A stretch of DNA of 19,646 bases, taken from positions 1-19,646 of the forward strand of contig CAAFWV010000079.1 of assembly GCA_900766815.1 (NCBI GenBank). The letters are read 5' to 3'. Of the stretch, positions 1 to 8,158 are shown one piece after another. The notes beneath the pieces are model-generated. The model was given only the letters and a program-made list of their open reading frames with translations. It ran no database searches and was not told the DNA's origin. Position numbers and translations under genes: made by a program. The first letter of the stretch is position 1. Every line of letters begins with the position of its first letter. This DNA comes from Lachnospiraceae bacterium. GTDB lineage: Bacteria > Bacillota > Clostridia > Lachnospirales > Lachnospiraceae.

Positions 1-743
1 ATTCCTCTAAGGTCATGAGCTCTGGCATTCATCAGTCCGTCCATGCCCTCGCCGTAGAACGGAGTCTTAATCTCCTCTGCATACGTCTTAGATACTGTTG
101 TAATGGCATCTGCGAACACGAGACCGCCCTTAAGAAGGTTGGCATCCTTGTATGCCTCAAGCTTGTCCGGAGCAAAGAAGTAATCAGACAGACCTGTTAT
201 CTGCTTAACATCCTTCACATTCCACTTTCCCTGGAACTTGATATTATGAATGGTCATTACAGACTTGATTCCTCTGTAGAAATCGCCGCCCGCGAATCTC
301 TCATGCAGATATACGGGAATCAGTCCTGTCTGCCAGTCATGACAGTGGATAAGGTCAGGACGGAAATCCAGAAGCGGAAGAGCCGAAAGCACAGCCTTAC
401 AGAAGAAAGCATACTTCTCAATCTCCCAGATTGGATTATCGCAATAGGGCTTCATTCCTGAGAAATAGCCCTCGTTGTCAATGAAATAGTAAGTTATGCC
501 ATCAATGTTGGCCTCGAAGATGCCTACGTAAGCGTTTTTCCAATTAAAGCCCATGTAGAAGTTCATGCGATAGTGCATCTTCTCCTTCATCTCCTGGCTG
601 ATGCAGGTATACTTTGGCAGGAATACCCTTACGTCAAAGTTCTCCTTGTCGATGCACTTCGGGAGAGAACCGACAACGTCCGCAAGACCACCGGTCTTAA
701 TAAAAGGTACACCCTCTGATGCCACAAACAAAATCTTCTTCAT
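1..743 (-). CDS. glgA: Glycogen synthase, N-terminal part (gene runs off the left edge)
   Basis: The enzyme adds glucose from ADP-glucose to the growing alpha-1,4-glucan chain during glycogen storage. The visible 247 codons open with MKKILFVASEGVPFIKTGGL. They carry the KTGGLADV nucleotide-sugar motif (residues 16-23), the HCHDWQTGL segment (about 133-141) and TIHNIKFQG (about 164-172), all typical of the GT5 starch/glycogen synthase N-terminal Rossmann domain. The reading frame is open to base 1 and stops inside the NARAHDLRG segment, so roughly half the protein, including the ADP-glucose-binding C-terminal domain, lies outside. The start is ATG at 741-743, with GGAGGG at 749-754 as ribosome site. 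It lies 68 bases downstream of recN and appears to have its own promoter in the recN tail. No other glycogen genes are visible. Confidence 0.95.
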   Translation of the reverse strand, partial: MKKILFVASEGVPFIKTGGLADVVGSLPKCIDKENFDVRVFLPKYTCISQEMKEKMHYRMNFYMGFNWKNAYVGIFEANIDGITYYFIDNEGYFSGMKPYCDNPIWEIEKYAFFCKAVLSALPLLDFRPDLIHCHDWQTGLIPVYLHERFAGGDFYRGIKSVMTIHNIKFQGKWNVKDVKQITGLSDYFFAPDKLEAYKDANLLKGGLVFADAITTVSKTYAEEIKTPFYGEGMDGLMNARAHDLRG

Positions 744-811
744 TATAACCCTCCGATTATTCCGCCACGCTCTCACGCCGGCATGTGTAACTAATTAAAG
801 TCAACTACTGA

Positions 812-2500
812 CTACATTTTACTACTATTGGCACTTTCTATCAATTGTCTGGCGTTAAGAATACCCGCCTCGTTAAGCTCTCCGCCCGACAGCATCCTCG
901 CAAGCTCATGCACCCTGTCTTCGCCTGCAATGAGACGCACATCCGTCACCGTGGCATCCTCCACCACGCTCTTATCTATCAGGTAATGCCTGTCCGCCAT
1001 CGCCGCAATCTGAGGCAGATGTGTTATCGCAATCACCTGATGTCCGCGCGAGATGACACTGAGCTTCTCTGACACATTCCACGCCGTCTTGCCGCTGATT
1101 CCGGTATCAATTTCATCAAACACCAGCGTCTCTATCTTCTCCTTGTCCGCGGTCACCGCCTTGAGCGCCAGCATGAATCTGCTCAGCTCACCGCCGCTGG
1201 CTACCTGGCTTAGGTCCCTCATCGGCTCACCCACGTTGAAGGATACGAGGATTCCTACCTCATCAATTCCATCAGCCGTAAGCTTACTATCATCCGAAGT
1301 AACCTTAATCTCAAGTGCAATGTCGTTAAAGTTAAGACCCTTCAGATTCTCCGTAAGCTCCTTAGTCAGCTCGCCCGCCGCCTCACGCCTTGCCTTGCTT
1401 AAGCTGCCGGCCTTAGTCAAAGCCGCTTCATATGCCTTATCCAGCTTCTCCGTAAGCCCACTCATGTATGCATCATAATCATTCAATCTGTCAACATAGG
1501 CCTGTCTCTCATCCCTGTATGCCAGCACACGCTCCACACTTCCGCCGTATTTGCTCTTCAGATGATTGTAGGTCGACAGCCGCTCCTCGCACTCGTCGAA
1601 CTCCTCCTTCGAGAAGTCAAGCCCGTCCACATATTCGTTTATCAGCTTCTGTGCATCCGCAATCCTGTCCTCTATTTCTGTAAAAACCGCCCCGATTTCA
1701 TCTATTCCGTCGCCTAAATCCTCGACAGAACTGACTTCCTTGTATGCGGCTCCTACAATATCTGCAAGACCGGCACCTGATGTAGCTGTACCATTTGTAA
1801 TATTGTAGGCAGCATTGAGAGCCTCGGTAATCTTATTGGCATTCTTCATAAGATTATACTGTTCCTCAAGCTCATCATCCTCACCGACTGAAAGCCTTGC
1901 AGCATCGATTTCATTTATCTCAAAGAGAGCAAAATCAAGCTCCTTGTCCTTATTGGAATTATCCGCCTTGGCTTCTTCATATTCCTTAAGGAGATTCTTA
2001 TATTCCTTATATGACGACTTATAATCTTCCTTAATCAGGGCGATTCTATCAGAAGCATAATTATCCAGAATATCCATATAATTGTCGGAATCAAGCAGAA
2101 TATCCGTATCATGCTGACCGTGGATATTGATAAGCAGGCTTGCTATCTCCTTAAGGGCTCTGGCAGATACAGTCTCACCGTTAACCTTGAGCACAGAACG
2201 GTTCTCACTGATTCTTCTCGTAATCACTATTCTGTCATCATCCAGAGGAATATCCAGCTCCTCACATTTATTAATTACATCCTTTGATCCGGTTTTGAAT
2301 GTGAGCTCGACCAAGCAGTAATCTCCTGCGCGCCCAATGATATCCCTGCTTCCTCTGCCGCCTAGGGCCAGCTTCACGGAACCAAGAATAATAGATTTAC
2401 CGGCACCTGTTTCACCGGTCAGAATATTGAGACCCTCTCCCAATTCAACTTCGCTCTCTTTCACAAGAGCAAGATTCTTAACTGTAATACTTTCTAACAT
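812..2500 (-). CDS. recN: DNA repair protein RecN (SMC-like ATPase)
   Basis: RecN is an SMC-like ATPase that acts early in double-strand break repair, gathering DNA ends for RecA-dependent recombination. The 562-residue product has Walker A GETGAGKS at 29-36. A long charged coiled-coil middle (roughly 150-370) follows. The ABC signature ASGGELSR lies near 434, and Walker B LVFDEIDTGISG is near 459-470. Length is normal for the family. I chose ATG at 2498-2500, which gives MLESITVKNL and has GAGG about 7 bases upstream. An in-frame ATG 27 bases further up (2525-2527) would add a non-conserved MPRGRSEVY and lacks a ribosome site. It follows argR after a 148-base spacer containing an inverted repeat, the ahrC-recN pairing of Firmicutes. 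Its last codons contain the likely glgA promoter. Confidence 0.96.
   Translation of the reverse strand: MLESITVKNLALVKESEVELGEGLNILTGETGAGKSIILGSVKLALGGRGSRDIIGRAGDYCLVELTFKTGSKDVINKCEELDIPLDDDRIVITRRISENRSVLKVNGETVSARALKEIASLLINIHGQHDTDILLDSDNYMDILDNYASDRIALIKEDYKSSYKEYKNLLKEYEEAKADNSNKDKELDFALFEINEIDAARLSVGEDDELEEQYNLMKNANKITEALNAAYNITNGTATSGAGLADIVGAAYKEVSSVEDLGDGIDEIGAVFTEIEDRIADAQKLINEYVDGLDFSKEEFDECEERLSTYNHLKSKYGGSVERVLAYRDERQAYVDRLNDYDAYMSGLTEKLDKAYEAALTKAGSLSKARREAAGELTKELTENLKGLNFNDIALEIKVTSDDSKLTADGIDEVGILVSFNVGEPMRDLSQVASGGELSRFMLALKAVTADKEKIETLVFDEIDTGISGKTAWNVSEKLSVISRGHQVIAITHLPQIAAMADRHYLIDKSVVEDATVTDVRLIAGEDRVHELARMLSGGELNEAGILNARQLIESANSSKM
816..844 (-). promoter_or_regulatory. 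Candidate sigma-A promoter for glgA
   Basis: On the minus strand a -35 box TTGATA (839-844) and a -10 box TAAAAT (816-821) are separated by 17 bases. Each matches the consensus at 5 of 6 positions. The promoter lies in the last codons of recN, and transcription would begin near 809, about 65 bases upstream of the glgA start. This suggests that glgA can be expressed independently of the argR-recN operon. Start-site mapping is needed to confirm it. Confidence 0.5.
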
Positions 2501-2570
2501 ATATACCTCACTGCGTCCCCGTGGCATCCACTACAGCTTGGCTAACGGAGTCCCCAACTCCCTACCAATC

Positions 2571-2645
2571 ATTGATTCATATCTTATAATGATATCAGAT
2601 TATACGAATCAATAATCCATACGACATCATATATAAGATATCAAT
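2571..2645. repeat. AT-rich nested inverted repeat between argR and recN
   Basis: These 75 bases fold into one long imperfect hairpin. ATATCTTATA (2579-2588) pairs with TATAAGATAT (2632-2641), ATGAT (2589-2593) with ATCAT (2626-2630), GATTAT (2598-2603) with ATAATC (2612-2617), and ATTG (2571-2574) with CAAT (2642-2645). A second arrangement pairs ATTGATTC (2571-2578) with GAATCAAT (2606-2613). It starts 4 bases past the argR stop and has no U-run, so it is not a standard terminator. It contains promoter-like minus-strand hexamers, TTGATT (2605-2610) with TATAAG 18 bases on (2581-2586), and a TATAAT (2600-2605). It may be a promoter/operator region for recN, an mRNA structure or a small repeat element; I cannot tell which. 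Confidence 0.6.
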
Positions 2646-2648
2646 ACA

Positions 2649-3101
2649 TTATATTATCTCTCTGATCTTATCCATGACAATCTTGGTCTCGGCTGTGGTT
2701 CTGATTGCCATCATTATTGTATCATCTCCTGCAATCGAGCCGACAACCTCCTTCATCTCCATGGCATCTAAGGCTGCTGCCACAGCACTTGCCATTCCGG
2801 ATACGGTTCTGACCACCAGTATATTCTGCGCACTGTCCATGGACATGAACGCATCCCTGAGTACTCTTATATACTTACCGGTCAGATGAGAATCATGACC
2901 TCCCACAATCTTGGCATACTTTACCGTACCGTTTCCTGTGGGAACTTTGCTTATCTTAAGTTCATTGATATCTCTGGATATGGTTGCCTGGGTAACCGAA
3001 GCTCCCCTTTCAGCCATAACCCTCTGAAGTTCTTCCTGTGTATCTATCTCCAGCTCGCTTATCACATCTATAAGCAGCGCCTGTCTGTCCCTCTTAGTCA
3101 T
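2649..3101 (-). CDS. argR: Arginine repressor ArgR/AhrC
   Basis: ArgR is an arginine-sensing hexameric regulator that represses arginine biosynthesis genes and, in Bacillus, activates arginine catabolism. The 150-residue protein has the usual two domains. The N-terminal winged helix (about 1-70) contains the recognition segment VTQATISRDINELKISKV. The C-terminal oligomerisation and arginine-binding domain (about 80-150) contains RTVSGMASAVAAALD and GDDTIMMAIRT, the latter holding the paired aspartates that contact arginine. The start is ATG at 3099-3101, with a G-rich ribosome site (GAGGGGG) about 10 bases upstream. It lies between nadK and recN, as in many Clostridia. No arginine biosynthesis genes are nearby, so its targets are elsewhere; autoregulation through the downstream AT-rich repeat is only a possibility. 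Confidence 0.96.
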   Translation of the reverse strand: MTKRDRQALLIDVISELEIDTQEELQRVMAERGASVTQATISRDINELKISKVPTGNGTVKYAKIVGGHDSHLTGKYIRVLRDAFMSMDSAQNILVVRTVSGMASAVAAALDAMEMKEVVGSIAGDDTIMMAIRTTAETKIVMDKIREII

Positions 3102-3199
3102 ATACAGTGTCCCCCTCTTATCATCAGCCTGCGGGTGCGTAAATTGATCTCACACCTGTCTACGGTACTTCTTAATCCGATCCTGCCATACAGGACGAA

Positions 3200-4045
3200 C
3201 TACTGCAGTTTCTTGTTAAGTATCTGCAGGAAGCTGTCACCGCTTAGCTTAATCAGTGACGCCGTATTGTCTGAACGCCTAATCTCTATCCTGTCTCCGG
3301 ACTTCATATTGTATCTGTCATTGCCGTCCGAGCTTGCTTCCACGGTAATTGAGCCGCCGTTTCTGCCGTTGCCTACCACAACCTCAACATTGTCATCCGG
3401 CTTAAGAATAATGCTTCTGGTATTTAATGTATGAGCACAGATTGGAGTAAGAATAATAAGATCCGCACCCGGCTCCACAATCGGTCCTCCGGCTGACATA
3501 TTATAGCCTGTTGAACCTGTTGGAGTAGCCACTATTATGCCGTCAGCATTGAGCTCGCATAGGAGCTTGCCGTTAACATATACTGAGAAGTTGATTATCT
3601 GAAGATTACCGCATCTCGAGATTGTGATATCATTGAGCGCCTCCGATAGGACAATAGTATCTTCACTCTCAATACTCTTCTTAATCTTCGCCCTAAGCAT
3701 CCGCCTCAGGCTAAGCTCATATTCCCCTGCCTCTATTCTGTCTATTGCAGTGCGTATATTGTAAGGATCAGTCTCTGCAAGGTATCCCAGGTTACCTGCA
3801 TTAACACCCAGAATCGGAATCCCGCTTCCCGCCAGAGCCCTGGCTACCTGCAGAATGGTACCGTCTCCGCCTATTACTATGCAGCAGTCTGTTCCTTCCG
3901 TAGGGATTGCCTTGTCCAGTCCGTCAAAGGACAGGCCGATAACCTCAGCCTCCACACCCTTAAGCTTAAGATAATCGCAGATATCCCCTGCGATTCCAAG
4001 CTCAGGATCCTTTATTGTATTGCTTACAATAAGATATTTCTTCAT
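3200..4045 (-). CDS. nadK: NAD kinase
   Basis: The enzyme phosphorylates NAD to NADP and so sets the NADPH supply for biosynthesis, including the reductive isoprenoid pathway encoded upstream. The 281-residue protein has the ATP-binding GGDGT motif (59-63), ALNDIT (136-141) with the Asn-Asp pair that contacts NAD, and the glycine-rich signature ADGIIVATPTGSTGYNMS (about 167-184) followed by AGGPIV. Length is normal. The start is ATG at 4043-4045, with GTGGGGA just upstream. It is separated from tlyA by 118 bases and from argR by 98 bases, the loosest spacing in this operon. A weak promoter candidate lies in the first of these gaps. Confidence 0.96.
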   Translation of the reverse strand: MKKYLIVSNTIKDPELGIAGDICDYLKLKGVEAEVIGLSFDGLDKAIPTEGTDCCIVIGGDGTILQVARALAGSGIPILGVNAGNLGYLAETDPYNIRTAIDRIEAGEYELSLRRMLRAKIKKSIESEDTIVLSEALNDITISRCGNLQIINFSVYVNGKLLCELNADGIIVATPTGSTGYNMSAGGPIVEPGADLIILTPICAHTLNTRSIILKPDDNVEVVVGNGRNGGSITVEASSDGNDRYNMKSGDRIEIRRSDNTASLIKLSGDSFLQILNKKLQ

Positions 4046-4086
4046 TACATCCCCACTTAGTCTATCCTATATCCTGCCCGACCTTT

Positions 4087-4115
4087 AATATTCTCCTGCC
4101 GCACTTAATTGTGAA
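4087..4115 (-). promoter_or_regulatory. Weak candidate promoter upstream of nadK
   Basis: In the 118-base tlyA-nadK gap the minus strand has TTCACA (4110-4115, 5 of 6 to the -35 consensus) and AATATT (4087-4092, 4 of 6 to the -10 consensus), 17 bases apart. Such a match can arise by chance. It is listed because this is one of the few gaps long enough to hold an internal promoter for nadK-argR-recN. Confidence 0.25.
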
Positions 4116-4163
4116 CACCGGGCGCTTCTCACTCACACCAAAAGTCAGTCTCAGGTCATAGAG

Positions 4164-5051
4164 CTAGCCCTCCGCCTTATCCAGGCTCTCATGCGCTCTG
4201 CCTACAATTTCTTCTACCAGACGCAGCTGCTCCTCACTAAGAGCCCCCGTCTTATCGCCATATTCCTTAACCTTGTCCTCAAGTGCCCTTTCATCCATTT
4301 CATCAGACGGCTTCTCAGCACACCTTAGATACATCAGGTATTCTATATTTCCCTCGGGTCCCTTAATAGGTGAGAAATCAAGACCCTCTATACTAAAGCC
4401 TGCAACAAGTGCAGTCGTGAGCGCTTTGACCACAACCTCACGGTGAACCTTAGGATCCCTGACTACGCCCTTCTTGCCTACCTTATCACGACCTGCCTCG
4501 AACTGTGGCTTGATTAGGGATACCATGCTGCCATCATCTCGAAGCAGTCGTCTCGCCGGGAGCAGAATCTTAGTCAGTGATATGAAGGATACGTCACATG
4601 AGGCAAAATCAATGTCACTGTCAATATCGTCCTTCCTAAGGAAACGGAAGTTGGTCTTCTCCATACATACCACGCGCTCGTCATTCCTAAGCTTCCAGTC
4701 AAGCTGTCCATGACCTACGTCTATGGCATATACCCTATCTGCTCCATTCTGAAGCATACAGTCGGTGAAGCCACCCGTACTGGCACCAATATCCATGCAT
4801 ACCTTACCGGTTAAGTCTATAGGAAAAGCAGCCATAGCCTTCTCAAGCTTCAGTCCGCCACGGCTCACATATTTCTGAACCTGGCCTCTGACCTCAATAT
4901 TAGCCTTCTCTTCATCGAAGGTGCTTCCTGCCTTATCTTCTCTCTGACCATCCACAAAGACCAGACCTGACATGATTATAGCCTTGGCCTTCTCGCGGGA
5001 CTGAGCAAGACCCTTATTTACCAAGAGTACATCCAATCGCTCTTTTTTCAT
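4164..5051 (-). CDS. tlyA: TlyA family rRNA 2'-O-methyltransferase
   Basis: TlyA proteins use S-adenosylmethionine to methylate ribose 2'-OH groups of rRNA; in mycobacteria this affects capreomycin sensitivity. The old name hemolysin A is misleading. The 295-residue protein has an N-terminal S4 RNA-binding domain (about 1-65, opening MKKERLDVLLVNKGLAQSRE). The linker YVSRGGLKLEKA follows. An FtsJ-like Rossmann methyltransferase domain then carries motif I MDIGASTGGFTD (86-97), IDVGHGQLDW, CDVSFISL and LIKPQFEAG. The ATG at 5049-5051 overlaps the dxs stop in ATGA, with GGAGAG upstream inside dxs, so translation is probably coupled. The position after dxs matches B. subtilis yqxC. It is slightly longer than usual because of an acidic C-terminal tail (from about 255). 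Confidence 0.94.
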   Translation of the reverse strand: MKKERLDVLLVNKGLAQSREKAKAIIMSGLVFVDGQREDKAGSTFDEEKANIEVRGQVQKYVSRGGLKLEKAMAAFPIDLTGKVCMDIGASTGGFTDCMLQNGADRVYAIDVGHGQLDWKLRNDERVVCMEKTNFRFLRKDDIDSDIDFASCDVSFISLTKILLPARRLLRDDGSMVSLIKPQFEAGRDKVGKKGVVRDPKVHREVVVKALTTALVAGFSIEGLDFSPIKGPEGNIEYLMYLRCAEKPSDEMDERALEDKVKEYGDKTGALSEEQLRLVEEIVGRAHESLDKAEG

Positions 5052-6916
5052 AGGCTCTCTCCGTTAAGATAAGCCATTATTCTGTCAACTATCGTCTTAT
5101 CATCTATGCCGATACTTGCCTTGAGCACATCGACATTGCCATGCTCCACATACTCATCCGGAATGGCAACCCTGATTACATGTGCATCAATATTGTTGTC
5201 ATATACATAATCAAGGACCTTCTCTCCATAGCCGCCGCTCTCCACATTCTCCTCCATGGTAACGAAGATCTTGTGATTCTTAGACAGCTTATCCAGAATA
5301 TCCGTATCTATCGGCTTAACGAATCTCGCATTTATAAGCGAGCAACTGTATCCCTTTGACTTAAGTGACTCACGCACACTTACGGCAGTCTTGACCATAC
5401 TTCCCACTGCAAGCAAAGCTATGTCACTCTCCTCATATATGGTCTCGCTGACTCCCGGTCTTACCGGCTCCCTAAATTCCTGCAGTCCGTCGTAGGCTGT
5501 ACCCCTTGGATATCTAACCGCAATAGGAGCATTGAAGTTAACCGCGAACTTCATCATATCCGACAGCTCCCACTTATTCTTCGGAGCCATTACAGTCATA
5601 TTCGGTATGCTTGACAGATAAGACAAATCGAAGATTCCCTGATGTGTCTCACCGTCAGAGCCTACAAGTCCTGCCCTGTCGATTGCGAATACCACCGGCA
5701 GCTTCTGTATACATACATCATGCAATATCTGGTCATAGGCTCTCTGCAGGAAGGAGGAATAGATAGCCACAATCGGAACCAGTCCGCCTGTAGCCAGTCC
5801 CGCTGCGAAGGTCACCGCATGCTGTTCGGCAATACCTACATCGAAGAATCTGTCCGGATACACATTATGGAATCTCTTGAGTCCCGTTCCGTCAGGCATG
5901 GCAGCCGTTATTGCCACCACCTTCTCATTCCTGGCACCCAGCTTCACCATTACGGTAGAGAAGACATCTGTATAGTTGGCCTTCTCCCTCTTAACAGATG
6001 GAATACCTGTATTGATATCGAAGGGCTCCGCTCCGTGGAATCTCGACGGATGCTTCTCAGCAGGCTCAAAGCCCTTGCCCTTCTTGGTAATTACATGTAC
6101 AATTACAGCCTTATTGACCCTCTTAGCATCCTTAAGCACCTTGCTTAACTCATTCAGGTTATGTCCATCCACAGGTCCCAGATATGTGATACCCATATCC
6201 TCGAAGAACATTCCCGGCACCATCAGCTGCTTGATCACATTCTTGGTCTTTCTGACTGTATTGATGACCTTATGACCATTGGGTTTGTCAAGCATCTTGT
6301 AATACACCTTATCCCTAAGGTTGATATAATGGTTCGCCGTACGAATCTCATTGAGATACTTGCTCACGCCACCCACATTCTCAGAGATGGACATATTGTT
6401 GTCATTAAGAATGATAATGAAGTTGGAATTCATCCTTGAAGCATTATTTAGCGCCTCATATGCCATTCCACCCGTAAGTGAACCGTCGCCGATTACCGCT
6501 ACCACGGTTTCATCGGTCCCGTTAATCTCCCTTGCCTTCACCATTCCAAGGGCTGCAGATATTGATGTCGAGCTGTGTCCCGTATCAAAGCAGTCACAGT
6601 CACTCTCACATCTTTTGGGAAAACCGCTCATTCCACCATATTTCCTGAGATTATCAAAGCCTTCCCTTCTGCCTGTCAGAAGCTTATGGGTATATGACTG
6701 ATGTCCTACATCCCATACAATCTTATCCTTAGGCAGATCCAGAGCCAGATGTAGAGCCATGGTTAACTCTACACAGCCCAGGTTCGATGCCAGATGTCCG
6801 CCTGTCACCGATATCTTCTCAATTAAGAATTTCCTGATTTCCTTCGCCAGGTCATCAAGCTTATCCTTGTCTATATTCTTAATATCATTAGGTTTATTTA
6901 TCTTCTCGAGTAACAT
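5048..6916 (-). CDS. dxs: 1-deoxy-D-xylulose-5-phosphate synthase
   Basis: This thiamine diphosphate enzyme condenses pyruvate with glyceraldehyde 3-phosphate. It is the first step of the MEP isoprenoid pathway and also supplies thiamine and pyridoxal precursors. The 622-residue, transketolase-like protein has SVTGGHLASNLG (36-47), GHQSYTHKLL (71-80), the thiamine-diphosphate motif running from GDGSLTGG (143-150) to ALNN (155-158), and the central GIAEQHAVTFAAGLA segment of the pyrimidine-binding domain. The C-terminal transketolase domain ends at NGESL. The start is ATG at 6914-6916, one base after the ispA stop, with AGAAGGAAA in the ispA tail as ribosome site. Pairing with ispA puts the first step of isoprenoid synthesis next to prenyl chain building. 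Confidence 0.97.
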   Translation of the reverse strand: MLLEKINKPNDIKNIDKDKLDDLAKEIRKFLIEKISVTGGHLASNLGCVELTMALHLALDLPKDKIVWDVGHQSYTHKLLTGRREGFDNLRKYGGMSGFPKRCESDCDCFDTGHSSTSISAALGMVKAREINGTDETVVAVIGDGSLTGGMAYEALNNASRMNSNFIIILNDNNMSISENVGGVSKYLNEIRTANHYINLRDKVYYKMLDKPNGHKVINTVRKTKNVIKQLMVPGMFFEDMGITYLGPVDGHNLNELSKVLKDAKRVNKAVIVHVITKKGKGFEPAEKHPSRFHGAEPFDINTGIPSVKREKANYTDVFSTVMVKLGARNEKVVAITAAMPDGTGLKRFHNVYPDRFFDVGIAEQHAVTFAAGLATGGLVPIVAIYSSFLQRAYDQILHDVCIQKLPVVFAIDRAGLVGSDGETHQGIFDLSYLSSIPNMTVMAPKNKWELSDMMKFAVNFNAPIAVRYPRGTAYDGLQEFREPVRPGVSETIYEESDIALLAVGSMVKTAVSVRESLKSKGYSCSLINARFVKPIDTDILDKLSKNHKIFVTMEENVESGGYGEKVLDYVYDNNIDAHVIRVAIPDEYVEHGNVDVLKASIGIDDKTIVDRIMAYLNGESL

Positions 6917-6917
6917 C

Positions 6918-7817
6918 TTATTTCCTTCTGGTTATCATACTCTCAAGCAGCTCCTCAAGGAAGGGATTGTCTCCCGGAAGAGTATGAATCAGTGTAATTG
7001 CTTCCTCTGACAGTCTCTTAACCTCTGCCTTGCTCTCTTCAAGTCCGTGAAGGGTCACATAGGTCACCTTATTGTTCCTCTCATCGGAGCCGATTGGCTT
7101 ACCCAGCTCCTCGAAGGTAGCCGTAACATCCAGTATGTCATCCATTATCTGGAAAGCAATTCCTACATTGTAAGCAATCTTTTCAAGTGTCCTTATCGTA
7201 ATATCCGTAGCTCCGGCCAGTATTCCGCCTATCATCATGGCTGCCTCAATGAGCGCCGCAGTCTTGTTCTCATGGATATAGAGCAGTAGCTCCTCATTTA
7301 TCTCATCCCTGTCCATATCCTCGGCGTTAATGTCCGCACACTGACCGCCAATCATGCCATAGATTCCGCTCTTCCTAAAGAGCACCCTTACAGCCTGGCT
7401 GACCTTATGCGGCTCCATTCCTTCCACATCGAAGGCCTTGAGTGCTACCTCCATTGCATAATTCAGCAATCCGTCACCGGCAAGCGTCGCCATGCCCTCA
7501 CCGAACACGACATGAGTGGTCTTACGTCCCCTCCTGTATTCATCATTGTCCATACACGGCAGGTCATCATGCACCAGCGAATAATTATGCACCATCTCAA
7601 GAGCAACAGCTAAGGGCCAAACCACATCGCCCTCACCGCCGCAGAGCTTGAAGGTCTCGACCATAAGCATCGGCCTTATCCTCTTGCCGCCCGCCTGCAT
7701 CGAATAATTCATCGCCTCAATAACCTTGCTCTGATACCCACTCTCCTCAGGCAGAAACTCCTTTATCTTCCCCTCAATCTCCTGCGCCCTAAGCGCCTGC
7801 TCTTCAACAAAGCTCAT
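6918..7817 (-). CDS. ispA: Polyprenyl synthetase, likely farnesyl diphosphate synthase
   Basis: The enzyme joins IPP to allylic diphosphates to make farnesyl diphosphate, the precursor of undecaprenyl carriers and other prenyl lipids. The 299-residue, all-helical protein contains GGKRIRPML, the first aspartate-rich motif DDLPCMDND (84-92, with the two-residue insert of bacterial FPP synthases), GMIGGQCADI, and the second motif DDILDVT (226-232). I chose ATG at 7815-7817 because GAGG lies just upstream. A GTG 6 bases further up (7821-7823) overlaps the ribosome site itself. It follows xseB by 9 bases and precedes dxs by 1 base. Product length (C15 rather than C20) is inferred from the first-motif insert and gene context, not tested. 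Confidence 0.94.
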   Translation of the reverse strand: MSFVEEQALRAQEIEGKIKEFLPEESGYQSKVIEAMNYSMQAGGKRIRPMLMVETFKLCGGEGDVVWPLAVALEMVHNYSLVHDDLPCMDNDEYRRGRKTTHVVFGEGMATLAGDGLLNYAMEVALKAFDVEGMEPHKVSQAVRVLFRKSGIYGMIGGQCADINAEDMDRDEINEELLLYIHENKTAALIEAAMMIGGILAGATDITIRTLEKIAYNVGIAFQIMDDILDVTATFEELGKPIGSDERNNKVTYVTLHGLEESKAEVKRLSEEAITLIHTLPGDNPFLEELLESMITRRK

Positions 7818-7826
7818 ACACACCTC

Positions 7827-8102
7827 TTAATAATCATTCTCTCTATCCTGAAGGACGGACACACTGCCATCCTCTTCAAGCTTAAGTACATCCTTCTCAA
7901 CCCTGTCAATCGTGAGATTACATTCCTTCACAAGCTTAAGTCCCTCTTCATACATGGCAAAAGTGCCCTCCAGGGATTCCTCTCCGCTCTCCATCTTCTC
8001 AATCAACTGACCTAAGGCATCCATCATTTCATCCAGAGACCTGCTCTCTGTATCATTAACTTCAGTATTATTTACTTCGGTATTCTTATCCTTATTGCTC
8101 AT
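7827..8102 (-). CDS. xseB: Exodeoxyribonuclease VII small subunit
   Basis: XseB binds several-fold to XseA to form exonuclease VII, which degrades single-stranded DNA from both ends. The 91-residue protein contains the family helix-turn-helix core SLDEMMDALGQLIEKMESGE, then ESLEGTFAMYEEGLKLVKEC. The core is normal. The protein is longer than the usual 70-80 residues because of a polar N-terminal extension carrying a tandem NTEVN repeat (7-11 and 12-16). The ATG at 8100-8102 has only a weak AGGG upstream. No internal Met gives a family-length protein, since the next Met is within the core, so the extension is probably translated. It lies between xseA and ispA, as in Bacillus. Confidence 0.93.
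   Translation of the reverse strand: MSNKDKNTEVNNTEVNDTESRSLDEMMDALGQLIEKMESGEESLEGTFAMYEEGLKLVKECNLTIDRVEKDVLKLEEDGSVSVLQDRENDY
8055..8084 (-). repeat. Two 15-base tandem repeats in the xseB N-terminus
   Basis: Bases 8055-8069 and 8070-8084 are direct copies of the same 15-mer with two differences, each encoding Asn-Thr-Glu-Val-Asn. A decayed third unit, Asp-Thr-Glu-Ser, follows downstream in the protein. The length is a multiple of three, so expansion or contraction keeps the frame. Confidence 0.85.
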
Positions 8103-8158
8103 ATCTAAGACCCTGTCCTTATACTCTTACTCCGTATGCCACTCAAATCATAGAATAA

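Noticed and set aside
15..461. A 148-codon open frame on the plus strand near the left edge.
   Set aside because: It is antisense to the glgA frame, which is clearly real (KTGGLADV, HCHDWQTGL). The plus-strand product is cysteine-rich and matches nothing.
799..813. AGTCA/TGACT stem-loop followed by a short T-rich stretch at the recN stop, possibly a recN terminator.
   Set aside because: The stem has only 5 AT-rich pairs and the T tract is broken, so it is too weak to call.
4062..4163. After the tlyA TAG stop the same frame stays open for 33 more codons before the next TAG, suggesting stop read-through or a recent stop mutation.
   Set aside because: A frame of that length stays open by chance about one time in five. 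TlyA is already full length, and the extra residues match no family feature I know. Aligning related TlyA C-termini would settle it.
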